From Candidatus Brevibacterium intestinavium (GTDB lineage: Bacteria; Actinomycetota; Actinomycetes; Actinomycetales; Brevibacteriaceae): a stretch of DNA of 38,367 nucleotides. Of the stretch, positions 17,089 through 24,592 are shown in pieces. The stretch is taken from assembly GCA_019117545.1 (NCBI GenBank), contig DWZN01000191.1, forward strand, positions 1 through 38,367. Reading direction: 5' to 3'. Each line of letters begins with the position of its first letter. The stretch's first letter is position 1. The notes under the pieces were generated by a model that saw only the letters and a program-made list of their open reading frames with translations, had not been told where the DNA came from and made no database searches. A program made the position numbers and the translations under genes.

Positions 17089-17691
17089 ATGAGCGCCGAT
17101 CTCGGGGCCGAGCCGGAGGACGAACTGTCCGTCGTCGAACCCGTGCGGATGGATCCGCACATCACCGCCGCCGAGGCGCTCGCCGTCTTCCGTCGCAAAC
17201 TGCCCGGCGCGGTCGCCGAGGCCCGGGAGGTCCACCACCCGTTCTGGTGGGCGGCGCTGCGGGTGCGCACCCGCAGGCTGCTGAAGCGTTCCTCGCAACG
17301 ACCGGGACAGTCGATGAATGTCCTCGTCAACGCGGTGTCCGGGCGAGCGATGATCGCTGACTTCGCACCCGTGGGAACAGCGGTGACCGCGCAGCAGTGG
17401 TCGGCGCTGCTGGACGAGCACGGTGACCGGTCCCGGCTGCCCAGCCGGTCCGAGGCGGATCGGGCGGCACGCGCCCTGGCCCGGGCCGAGGTCGTCAGAA
17501 CGGTGAAGCTCGGCATGGGCATCGACATCTCACCGGCGAACGGGCATGGCCTGCGCGGACTGCTCAAACCCAATTGGCTCGTGACCGGGGCGAACGCGAA
17601 GCACTCGGCGACGATCCTCGTCGACGGACTCGACTCGTCCCATTTCATCGTGCGAGTCGAGAGGCTCAGCCCCAGTTCCTCGCATCCGTGA
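17089..17691 (+). CDS. soluble protein of unknown function, cotranscribed with the symporter
   Basis: The 200-aa protein begins 5 bp after the symporter stop; GTGAGGCGG precedes the ATG. There is no signal peptide or membrane segment. Visible regions are an acidic N-terminus, a helical basic segment (HHPFWWAALRVRTRRLLKRSSQRPG), and a mixed region (MNVLVNAVSGRAMIADFAPVG). After these come an Arg/Ala-rich helix (SRSEADRAARALARAEVVRTVKLGM) and a C-terminal region ending KHSATILVDGLDSSHFIVRVERL. I do not recognise the family. Its position suggests a partner or regulator of the symporter, or an enzyme for the imported solute. Its 3' end overlaps the convergent VOC gene by 26 bp. Confidence 0.75.
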   Translation: MSADLGAEPEDELSVVEPVRMDPHITAAEALAVFRRKLPGAVAEAREVHHPFWWAALRVRTRRLLKRSSQRPGQSMNVLVNAVSGRAMIADFAPVGTAVTAQQWSALLDEHGDRSRLPSRSEADRAARALARAEVVRTVKLGMGIDISPANGHGLRGLLKPNWLVTGANAKHSATILVDGLDSSHFIVRVERLSPSSSHP

Positions 17692-18100
17692 TGCAGAAGG
17701 GGTGGCCCGCGGGGTCGATGAGCACGACCCAGGTCTCACCCGGTTGCGGGTCGGCGCGTGAGGCACCGAGTTCCACACAGCGAGCCGCTGCCGCCTCGAG
17801 ATCATCGGCGGCGAGGTCGAGGTGGAACTGCTTGTGCCCGTCGTCGGGCCAGTTCGGCGGCCGGTAGTCGGGAATCGCGCCGATTCCCAGGGCATGGCTC
17901 GGGCCGGTGAGCATGGCATAGTTCTCGTCCGAGTAGGCCACCGGCCACCCGAGCACGGCGGAATAGAATTCGCCGAGTGCCGCAGCATCTGGGGCGTCGA
18001 GGGTGACCATGGCCAGCCGGGCGACGGGGGCAGGGTCAGCGACGGCCGGCGCGCTGACGGTCTGGGCGTCGGCCTTCTGCGTGTCAGTCATGTCTGCCAT
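17666..18100 (-). CDS. VOC-family (glyoxalase/bleomycin-resistance-like) protein
   Basis: The 144-aa protein has the paired beta-alpha-beta VOC layout. LAMVTLDAPDAAALGEFYSAVLGWPVAYSDENYAML forms the first module. KQFHLDLAADDLEAAAARCVELGASRADPQPGETWVVLIDPAGHPFCI forms the second, with the usual metal-site neighbourhood around HLDL and DPAGHPF. Such proteins are commonly dioxygenase-like or antibiotic-binding, and the substrate is unknown. The first 30 residues are Ala/Thr-rich and outside the domain, so starts at 18091 or 18010 are possible. Its start is 9 bp from that of the divergent AraC-family gene, which may regulate it. Confidence 0.85.
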   Translation of the reverse strand: MADMTDTQKADAQTVSAPAVADPAPVARLAMVTLDAPDAAALGEFYSAVLGWPVAYSDENYAMLTGPSHALGIGAIPDYRPPNWPDDGHKQFHLDLAADDLEAAAARCVELGASRADPQPGETWVVLIDPAGHPFCITDARNWG

Positions 18101-18109
18101 TGTGGTGAC

Positions 18110-19084
18110 ATGGACGATGAGGTCGATAGGAAAAAGGCGTCACCGGTCTCTCGAGCGCCCGAGCACTTCTTCGGGCGGGTGCTCAGACCCGGTGAGCTGC
18201 TCGATCACGCACGGTATTCCACGCCCCGGACGGTGTCGGAGCAGCTGCGGCCCTTCGTCAAACGCTATTGGGCCGTCGAATGGGACCTTCCGGCGGGCGA
18301 GAGCTATCAGACGTCGACGGTCTCGGAGCCGACTGTCAACCTGACCTTCGAATTCGGGTCCAGCAGGCGAGCGAACACCGATGGGCCGGGCGTGTGGGTG
18401 ACCGGACCGGTGACCGAGAGGCGCTTCGATGTGGGGATCTTCGGCCGGGGTGGTGTCTTCGGGGTGAACTTCCACCTCGGTGCCACGCTGGCGTTTGCGG
18501 ACCTGTCGCCGTCTGGCATCCGCAACTCGACCGTCGCCGCCGCCGAATGGTTCCCCACTCTGGAGGCCGACCTCGGGCTGGCCGGTGCGTTCTCACCCGC
18601 GTCGACGGTGGAGTCCTGCCTGCACGAGACCGGGGGAGTGCGGGCCGGCCAGCCGCAGGGCGATCGGGCCGTCGGTGGGTTCGACCTCGCCGGTCTGGCT
18701 GAGTCGGTCGAGGGGTGGCTGCTCTCGCGTCGACCGCAGGTGTCTCAGGGCTACAGTCGCCTGCAGCATGTGCTCGACGTTCTCGCCGACCCCGAGGTCG
18801 TCAGTCTGCGGCTCCTGTCGCAGCGCACGGGGATCGGGGAGCGTACACTGCAGCGGATGTTCGACCGATACTGCGGTGTCGGTGTGAAGAAGATCCTGGC
18901 CAGGGCTCGGATCATCGACGCCGTCGGCGCCCTCGACCGCGGATGGGACGGCTCCCTGGCCGACCTCGGTGCACAGTACGGATGGTTCGATCAGTCCCAT
19001 TTCGGCGCCGACTTCCTCAATGTCACCGGATACAGTCCGGGAGAATATGCGCGCAGGAGTCCGACGCGGTTCAACCGGGGATGA
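18110..19084 (+). CDS. AraC-family transcriptional regulator
   Basis: The 324-aa protein has an N-terminal effector domain of the kind that starts ...LRPFVKRYWAVEWDLPAGES..TVSEPTVNLTFEFG (about residues 40-85). Its C-terminal double HTH includes LRLLSQRTGIGERTLQRMFDRYCGVGVKKILARARII and SLADLGAQYGWFDQSHFGADFLNVTGYSPGEYARR. The ATG at 18110 is taken because the reading frame further upstream lies inside the VOC gene; a GTG at 18179 is an alternative. No ribosome site is visible before 18110. It is divergent from the VOC gene with only 9 bp between starts, so any promoter must lie inside a coding region or be leaderless. Its 3' end overlaps the convergent ABC remnant by 14 bp. Confidence 0.85.
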   Translation: MDDEVDRKKASPVSRAPEHFFGRVLRPGELLDHARYSTPRTVSEQLRPFVKRYWAVEWDLPAGESYQTSTVSEPTVNLTFEFGSSRRANTDGPGVWVTGPVTERRFDVGIFGRGGVFGVNFHLGATLAFADLSPSGIRNSTVAAAEWFPTLEADLGLAGAFSPASTVESCLHETGGVRAGQPQGDRAVGGFDLAGLAESVEGWLLSRRPQVSQGYSRLQHVLDVLADPEVVSLRLLSQRTGIGERTLQRMFDRYCGVGVKKILARARIIDAVGALDRGWDGSLADLGAQYGWFDQSHFGADFLNVTGYSPGEYARRSPTRFNRG

Positions 19085-19597
19085 TCCCCTTGCCGTCGAC
19101 CTTCGGGATCGCGGCCAGCAGCTTCTTCGTATACGCATGCTGGGGGTCGTTCCAGATCTGCTCGGTCGTTCCGACCTCGACGATCCGTCCGGCCTCCATC
19201 ACGGCCACCCGGTCGGCGATCTCCCGGACGACGGCGAGGTCGTGGCTGATGAAGAGCATCGAGGCGCCCGCGTCGATCGCGAGGGTTCGCATCATCCGTG
19301 CGATCCTCGCCTGCAGGAACGCATCGAGTGAGGAGATCGGCTCATCACCGATGAGCACCTTCGGGCCCACGGCCAAGGCGCGGGCGATGGCGATGCGTTG
19401 GCGCTGCCCGCCGGAGAACGCGTGCGGGAAGCGCTGCGCCGAGTCGGCGGGCAGGTCGACTGCGGCGAGCAGCGCGTCGACCGTCCAGTCGCTGTCGGGA
19501 TCGAGCGCCAGACCGTCGGCGATCTGATCGCCGATCCGGCGTCGGGGGTTGAGCGAGGCGTAGGGGTTCTGGAAGACCATCTGAATGCCCAGCTGCT
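19071..19597 (-). pseudogene. C-terminal half of an oligo/dipeptide-type ABC ATPase (remnant)
   Basis: The reading frame holds ...EQLGIQMVFQNPYASLNPRRRIGDQIADGL, the Q-loop region of peptide/nickel ABC ATPases. It continues with the signature FSGGQRQRIAIARAL, Walker B VLIGDEPISSLD and the H-loop FISHDLAVV, ending ...HAYTKKLLAAIPKV, the usual C-terminus. The first half with the Walker A motif is missing. Immediately upstream is the 3' end of a siderophore-type ATPase in a different frame. The first ATG is at 19580, so a 169-aa polypeptide could be made but could not bind ATP normally. No permease or binding-protein genes of a peptide transporter are nearby. This is a deletion relic. Confidence 0.85.
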
Positions 19598-20338
19598 CTT
19601 GGGCAGCCCGTAGACCTCGCTGAGGACATCGGCGGTGAAGACGTCCTCGCAGGTGCCGACCGAGCGGATGCGGCCCCGATCGAGCAGGACCACGTGGTCG
19701 GCCACCGCGGCCGCATGTCCGAGATCGTGGAGGACGACGCCGACGGCGATGCCATGGTCATCGGCGAGTTCGCGCATGAGGTCGAGGATCTCCGCCTGGT
19801 AGCGCAGGTCGAGGTGATTCGTCGGTTCGTCGAGCAGCAGCACACCGGTGTCCTGGGCCAGGCAGGTCGCCAGCCAGACACGCTGCAGCTCGCCGCCGGA
19901 GAGCTGATCGACGGGCCGATCGGCCATCCGATCGGTGCCGGTCAGCTCGAGCGCACGGGTGATGGCCGTCCGATCGGCATCGGTGAGAGCGGCGAAGCGT
20001 CTGCGGTGCGGGTGGCGGCCGTAGGCGACGATCTCGCGGACGCTGACGCCGGACGGATGCGGACGGGACTGGGACAGGAGCGTGACGATGCGGGCGAATT
20101 CCTTGGCGCTGAGAGCGCTCGAGGCCGTCTGCGCACCATCGGTGCTGACGACCACGTCACCGGAGGCGATCGGATGGAGACGGGCCAGGGACCTCAGGAC
20201 CGTCGACTTGCCCGAGCCGTTGGGACCCAGCAGCGCCGTCACCGCCCCCGGGGCGATGGACACGCTCACGTCGTGGACGACCGGAGTCCGGTCGTAGCCG
20301 AGAGTGAGGTCGGTGGCAGTCAGAGCAGCGGAGTTCAC
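19292..20338 (-). CDS. siderophore-type (FepC/FecE-like) ABC ATPase with an out-of-frame chimeric tail
   Basis: Residues 1 to about 246 are an iron-siderophore ABC ATPase. Walker A GPNGSGKST is at 38-46, the Q-loop at VTLLSQ near 90, the signature LSGGE at 146-150, Walker B LLLDEPTNHLD near 177-187 and the H-loop His at 204. The family block VLSEVYGLP comes near 238-246. After GLP the frame enters the peptide-type ATPase remnant out of register and adds about 100 nonsense residues (Arg/Ser/Pro-rich) before the stop. All ATPase motifs are intact and only the last 10-25 native residues are lost, so activity is possible. No permease or binding protein is adjacent. The GTG start has no ribosome site, but a -10 (TAGGCT) and an iron box lie just upstream, which suggests a leaderless, iron-repressed transcript. 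Confidence 0.85.
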   Translation of the reverse strand: MNSAALTATDLTLGYDRTPVVHDVSVSIAPGAVTALLGPNGSGKSTVLRSLARLHPIASGDVVVSTDGAQTASSALSAKEFARIVTLLSQSRPHPSGVSVREIVAYGRHPHRRRFAALTDADRTAITRALELTGTDRMADRPVDQLSGGELQRVWLATCLAQDTGVLLLDEPTNHLDLRYQAEILDLMRELADDHGIAVGVVLHDLGHAAAVADHVVLLDRGRIRSVGTCEDVFTADVLSEVYGLPKSSWAFRWSSRTPTPRSTPDAGSAIRSPTVWRSIPTATGRSTRCSPQSTCPPTRRSASRTRSPAGSANASPSPAPWPWARRCSSVMSRSPHSMRSCRRGSHG

Positions 20339-20339
20339 A

Positions 20340-20358
20340 AATGCTTAGCCTAACCTAA
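20340..20358 (-). promoter_or_regulatory. IdeR/DtxR-like iron box over the promoter of the chimeric ABC ATPase
   Basis: On the minus strand the site reads TTAGGTTAGGCTAAGCATT. It matches the DtxR/IdeR consensus TTAGGTTAGSCTAACCTAA at 15 of 19 positions. It contains the -10-like TAGGCT (20347-20352), which ends 8 nt before the GTG at 20338. A holo-regulator here would cover the -10 and the start codon. Confidence 0.75.
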
Positions 20359-20548
20359 TGACGGCCGCCCGGTCGCGCACTTGAGATGTCGTTGCCGGTG
20401 CGATCGGCCGATGCGCTCGTCCTAGGACGGTGTTCGCCCAGGTGAGGGTGCCGCCGACAGTGTGAGGTGTGATGTGCGCCACTGATGTCGGTGCCGACGT
20501 ATATGGTGGCACTCGACCGTAGGATGGGAATGTCATGAGGAGGAGCAG

Positions 20549-21682
20549 ATGAGATTCATCGCCACGGGGGACTGGCAGCTGGGCATGACCGCGCACTACC
20601 TCAGCCAGGAGGCCCGCCCGCGGTTTCACCGTGCCCGACTCGACGCCGTCGCTCGCATCGGCGAAACGGCCGCTGCGAAGGGCGCGGACTTCGTCCTCGT
20701 GTGCGGGGACGTCTTCGAGACCAACCAGCTCGACCGGGCGATCATCGCCCGCACCTTCGAAGTCCTCGCCTCCTTCACCGTTCCCGTCGTCCTGCTCCCG
20801 GGCAACCACGATCCGCTGGACGCCTCGTCGATCTATGACTCCCCGGCGTTCGTCTCCCGCGTGCCCGCCCATGTCCATGTGCTCAGAGACAGCGAACCGT
20901 TCGAGCCCGTCCCCGGCGTCGAGGTCATCGGGGCCCCGTGGTTCTCCAAGCACCCGCAAGGCGACCTCGTCGCAGCGGCGACGACGGACCTCGCCGAGGT
21001 GACCCCCGGCGCCGTGCGCATCATCGCCGGCCACGGTGCCGTGAGCGTCCTCGACCCCGACAGGGAATCCCTGGCCACGATCGACACCGACCATCTGCGG
21101 ACCCTGCTGCGCGAGGACCGGGTCCAGTTCGTCGCCCTCGGCGACAGGCACGCGACCTATGAGGTCGCCGAGAGGATCTGGTACCCCGGGGCACCGGAGG
21201 TGACCTCGCGGCGAGAGGACGACCCGGGCAACGTCCTCGTCGTCGACATCGATGAGGACACGCATGAATGCCTGGTCGAGAAGATCACGGTCGGCACCTG
21301 GGCCTTCTCGGTCATCGAGGCCGATCTCAACTCGGCCGCGGATGTGGCCGAACTCGAACAGCGGATGAACTCTGTGGCGGACAAGGACCGGACCGCGCTC
21401 TGGCTCATCCTGCGCGGGACCCTGCCGACGGCTGCGAAGGCCCGCCTCGACGAGGTCCTCGACCATTTCACCGATCTGTTCGCCCTCGTCTCCCTATGGG
21501 AGCGACACATGGATCTGGCCGTCATCGCCGCCGATGAGGACTTCGCCGATCTGGGCCTGAGCGGATATCTGCAGGACACGCTCGATGAGCTCTCCGCCCG
21601 TGCCACGGCCGACGACGACACGGCGACCACCGCCCAGGACGCCCTGGGCCTGCTCTACCGATTCGCCAGGAGCGGTTCATGA
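20549..21682 (+). CDS. SbcD/Mre11/YhaO-type metallophosphoesterase (DNA repair nuclease)
   Basis: The 377-aa protein has the calcineurin-like phosphoesterase motifs in order: GDWQ (7-10), GDVFE (53-57), GNHD (85-88), GHG (161-163) and GDRH (198-201). Motif I carries Gln where Mre11/SbcD have His (GDxH). The C-terminal about 130 residues are a capping/ATPase-binding region. AGGAGGAG precedes the ATG. The stop overlaps the start of the SbcC-like ATPase (ATGA), so the two form a complex-encoding pair resembling SbcD-SbcC or B. subtilis YhaO-YhaN. A nuclease role at DNA ends or hairpins is inferred from the family. Confidence 0.88.
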   Translation: MRFIATGDWQLGMTAHYLSQEARPRFHRARLDAVARIGETAAAKGADFVLVCGDVFETNQLDRAIIARTFEVLASFTVPVVLLPGNHDPLDASSIYDSPAFVSRVPAHVHVLRDSEPFEPVPGVEVIGAPWFSKHPQGDLVAAATTDLAEVTPGAVRIIAGHGAVSVLDPDRESLATIDTDHLRTLLREDRVQFVALGDRHATYEVAERIWYPGAPEVTSRREDDPGNVLVVDIDEDTHECLVEKITVGTWAFSVIEADLNSAADVAELEQRMNSVADKDRTALWLILRGTLPTAAKARLDEVLDHFTDLFALVSLWERHMDLAVIAADEDFADLGLSGYLQDTLDELSARATADDDTATTAQDALGLLYRFARSGS

Positions 21683-24291
21683 GACTCCATTCCATCACCC
21701 TCGTCGACTACCGCGGCATCACGGATGCCACCGTCGACTTCGGCTCCGGCGTGACGATCGTCGAAGGCCCGAATGAGATCGGCAAGTCCTCGATCCACCA
21801 GGCCATCACACAGCTGCGCACGGACAAGGCCGGGTCGCGGAAAGCCAGCGTCAAGGACACCCAGCCGGTCGGCTCCGATGTCGGACCCCAGGTCGAACTG
21901 CACCTGAGCACGGGAGAGTACGAGGTCCGGTACCGCAAACGCTGGCTGAGGCAGCCCTTCACCGAGCTGAACATCCTGAAGCCCGTCCCTGAGCAGATCA
22001 GCGGCGACGAGGCCCACGAACGGTTCCTCAGCATCCTCGACGACACCGTCGACGTCGACCTGCTCGACGCCCTCGACGTGGCCCAGGGCAGAAGCCTGGC
22101 CCAGGCGCCGCTGGCCGAGATCAAAGCCCTGCACGGAGCATTGAATGAATCAGGGGAGGAACCGGCCGATCATGACGCCTTCCTCGACCGGGTCGAGACC
22201 GAGTACCTGAAGTACTTCACGGCCAAGGGCAAACCGACGGGGGAGCTGAGGAAACTCGCCGAGGAGCTTCCGGCCGCCGAGGAACGCTTCGGTGAGCTCG
22301 ACGAACGCAGCAGGGAACTCGACGCCTTCGTCGACAGACATGCGCGAGCCACCGAACGGCTGGAGTCCGTGCGTGCCCAACTGAGTTCGGCCGTCACCGA
22401 ACTCGACGAGGTCGAAGAGGCGGCGAAGGCGGTGTCCGGACTGCGGACCGAACTCGACCGGGCGGTGGAGCTGGCCGAATCGGCGGGACGCGAACAGCAG
22501 AGAGCCGAGGAGGTCAGGGACCGCAGGCTCGCCCTCGTCTCCGAAGCGACCGCTGCCGAGGAGGCCGTGCAGGCAGCCGAGGAGGCGCTCGATAAGCTCG
22601 TGGCCTCCCAGCGGGAGCGCGACGCCGACTTCTTAGCGGCGAAGAAGGCGCTCGAAGTGAAGCAGACCGAGCTCGACCGGGCCCGCGCGGATGCGAAGTC
22701 CGCCTCCGCCGCACTGGCTCAGGCCCGTGCCCGCCGAGAAGTCAGCGAACTGCGCAAGCGCTTGACGAACATCCGCGAACAGGAACGCAGAGCGGTCGAA
22801 GCGCAAGCGACGATCGAGTCGATCACCGTCAGCGCCGAGGACGTCGAAGGCTTGAGCGATCTGGTCACCGAAGTGCGCATCGCGGAGAATGCGAGGACCG
22901 CAGCTGCCGCCCAGATCGTGGCCCGGCGGCTCGGCGACACCGAAGTCAGCGTCGATGGGGCGGCCCTACCCGACGACACTGCGGAGGAGTTCGCCGTCGT
23001 CAAGGACATGAGGGTCCACATCGACTCGGTCGTCGACATCACCGTCCGCCCCGGCCAGTCCTCGGCCGAACTCGACCGAGCCGTCGAATCGGCGCAGGCC
23101 GGCCTCGATGCCGAACTGGAGCGCCTCGGCGTCGAATCCCTCGACCAGGCACGTCACCGAGCCGAAGAGCGCGCCAGTGCCGAGGCGGTGCTGGCGGAGG
23201 CGAACTCGACCCTGCGCGTGCTCATCGGCAGCGATGATCGGGCCGGACTCGATACCGCACTGTCACGAGCCGAGCACCTGGCGGGAGAATCTGCGGAATC
23301 GAGTGAGCCGGGGAACGAACCGGCCGGGATCGACGAGCTCGAAACCGCTGTCGAATCGACCGCCGCAGCCGTCGATGCCGCACAGGAGGCCGTCGACACC
23401 GCGCGAGAGGCTCTCGAGCGCTCTCGGACCGACCGGGACGAGGCTCGGGTGGCAGCCGTTCGGGCGCAGACGACCCACGAACAGGCGACGACGACAGCGC
23501 AGAATCTGAACGCGCGCCTGGCCGCCGACCGGGAGTCGGACTCCGACGAGTCGCTCGACGAGCGCGTGACCGAGGCGAAGGCTCAGGCACAGGAACGCGA
23601 AGAAGCCGTCGCCTCGGCCCGCGCGCGGTATCAAGCCTCTGATCCGGAGACCTTGGAGATGCGGCTGCAGAACGCCCGCGGGCTTCTCGAGAGCAAGCAG
23701 AAGCAGCAGGAATCCGACCGCCAGGAGGTCGACCGGCTGGCTGCGCTCATCGACGACCGTGCGGGGGAGGGCATCTACGACAAGCTCAAAGCCGCAGAGG
23801 AGTCACTCGAGTCCCTGCAGTCGCGACTGGCTCGCCTGCGCCGGCAGGCCGATGCGATCGGGCTGCTGCGTGAGACGGTGCTCGCCCACAAGGAAGAGGC
23901 CCAACGGAAGTACGTGGCCCCATTCAAAGAGCAGATCGAGAGACTGGGGCGAGTGATCTTCGGCCAGGATCTGTCGGTGGAGATCTCCGAAGACCTCGAG
24001 ATCGTCTCGCGCACGCTCAACGGGCGGACCGTGGCCTTCGAATCACTGTCCGGCGGGACGAAGGAGCAGCTGGCACTGATCGGTCGGCTCGCCGTGGCGA
24101 CCCTGGTCGATGAGAGCTCAGGCGCCCCGGTCATCCTCGACGATGCGTTCGGCTTCGCCGATGAGAAGCGGCTGGCCGCGCTCAATGTCATCCTCGGCAA
24201 TGTCGGTCGGAACGCGCAGGTCATCCTGCTCACCTGCCAGCCCGGTCGCTTCGGGGCCATCGGCGGCGCCGAGACCGTGAGCCTGGCCTGA
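21679..24291 (+). CDS. SbcC/YhaN-like AAA ATPase with long coiled coils
   Basis: The 870-aa protein has Walker A GPNEIGKSS at 30-38, the signature LSGGTKEQLA from 790 and Walker B VILDDAF at 818-824, so the two halves of an ABC-type head enclose the coils. Residues about 160-760 are Glu/Arg/Ala-rich with heptad character, interrupted near 380-470 by a less helical segment (MRVHIDSVVDITVRPGQ). Only one Cys is visible (TCQPGR, near the C-terminus), so there is no CxxC zinc hook as in Rad50/SbcC. The Walker A and the absence of a hook resemble YhaN-type proteins. It overlaps the nuclease gene by 4 nt. The expected role is ATP-driven gating of that nuclease. Confidence 0.88.
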   Translation: MRLHSITLVDYRGITDATVDFGSGVTIVEGPNEIGKSSIHQAITQLRTDKAGSRKASVKDTQPVGSDVGPQVELHLSTGEYEVRYRKRWLRQPFTELNILKPVPEQISGDEAHERFLSILDDTVDVDLLDALDVAQGRSLAQAPLAEIKALHGALNESGEEPADHDAFLDRVETEYLKYFTAKGKPTGELRKLAEELPAAEERFGELDERSRELDAFVDRHARATERLESVRAQLSSAVTELDEVEEAAKAVSGLRTELDRAVELAESAGREQQRAEEVRDRRLALVSEATAAEEAVQAAEEALDKLVASQRERDADFLAAKKALEVKQTELDRARADAKSASAALAQARARREVSELRKRLTNIREQERRAVEAQATIESITVSAEDVEGLSDLVTEVRIAENARTAAAAQIVARRLGDTEVSVDGAALPDDTAEEFAVVKDMRVHIDSVVDITVRPGQSSAELDRAVESAQAGLDAELERLGVESLDQARHRAEERASAEAVLAEANSTLRVLIGSDDRAGLDTALSRAEHLAGESAESSEPGNEPAGIDELETAVESTAAAVDAAQEAVDTAREALERSRTDRDEARVAAVRAQTTHEQATTTAQNLNARLAADRESDSDESLDERVTEAKAQAQEREEAVASARARYQASDPETLEMRLQNARGLLESKQKQQESDRQEVDRLAALIDDRAGEGIYDKLKAAEESLESLQSRLARLRRQADAIGLLRETVLAHKEEAQRKYVAPFKEQIERLGRVIFGQDLSVEISEDLEIVSRTLNGRTVAFESLSGGTKEQLALIGRLAVATLVDESSGAPVILDDAFGFADEKRLAALNVILGNVGRNAQVILLTCQPGRFGAIGGAETVSLA

Positions 24292-24331
24292 GCGATCCGG
24301 CTGGCAAGGCGGCATGAGCTGACCTGGAGCC

Positions 24332-24565
24332 ATGACTGAGGGAACCTACAAGGATGAGGTCATCGTTCGCTGCACCCGGGGAGGGCACTACAGGACGCGG
24401 TGGCTCCCATTGGTGTCATTCAAATCGATCCGTCTGGGCACCTATCGCCTGCAGCGCTGTCCGGTTCACCAGCGCTGGGAGATGACGAGCATCGTCGAAG
24501 ACGAGGACCTGACACCCGAGATCCTCAGCGAGGCCGACCGTTATCCCGCCTCGCGGATACCCTGA
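24332..24565 (+). CDS. small protein, unknown function, possible metal site
   Basis: The 77-aa soluble protein has two Cys and three His in the first two thirds (VRCTRGGHYRTRW and LQRCPVHQRWE) and an acidic C-terminal third (SIVEDEDLTPEILSEADRYP). The spacing allows a small zinc-binding fold but does not match a standard zinc ribbon. It lies 40 bp after the ATPase on the same strand and could be cotranscribed. It converges on the acyl-CoA synthetase gene, 27 bp away. Small proteins of this look occur in other actinomycetes, from memory; no function is known to me. Confidence 0.65.
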   Translation: MTEGTYKDEVIVRCTRGGHYRTRWLPLVSFKSIRLGTYRLQRCPVHQRWEMTSIVEDEDLTPEILSEADRYPASRIP

Positions 24566-24592
24566 CCGGCAGCAGACCTGCCGACGGCCAGC

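Noticed and set aside
17822..18109. Upstream extension of the AraC-family frame
   Set aside because: It overlaps the VOC gene antisense and has no AraC-family similarity.
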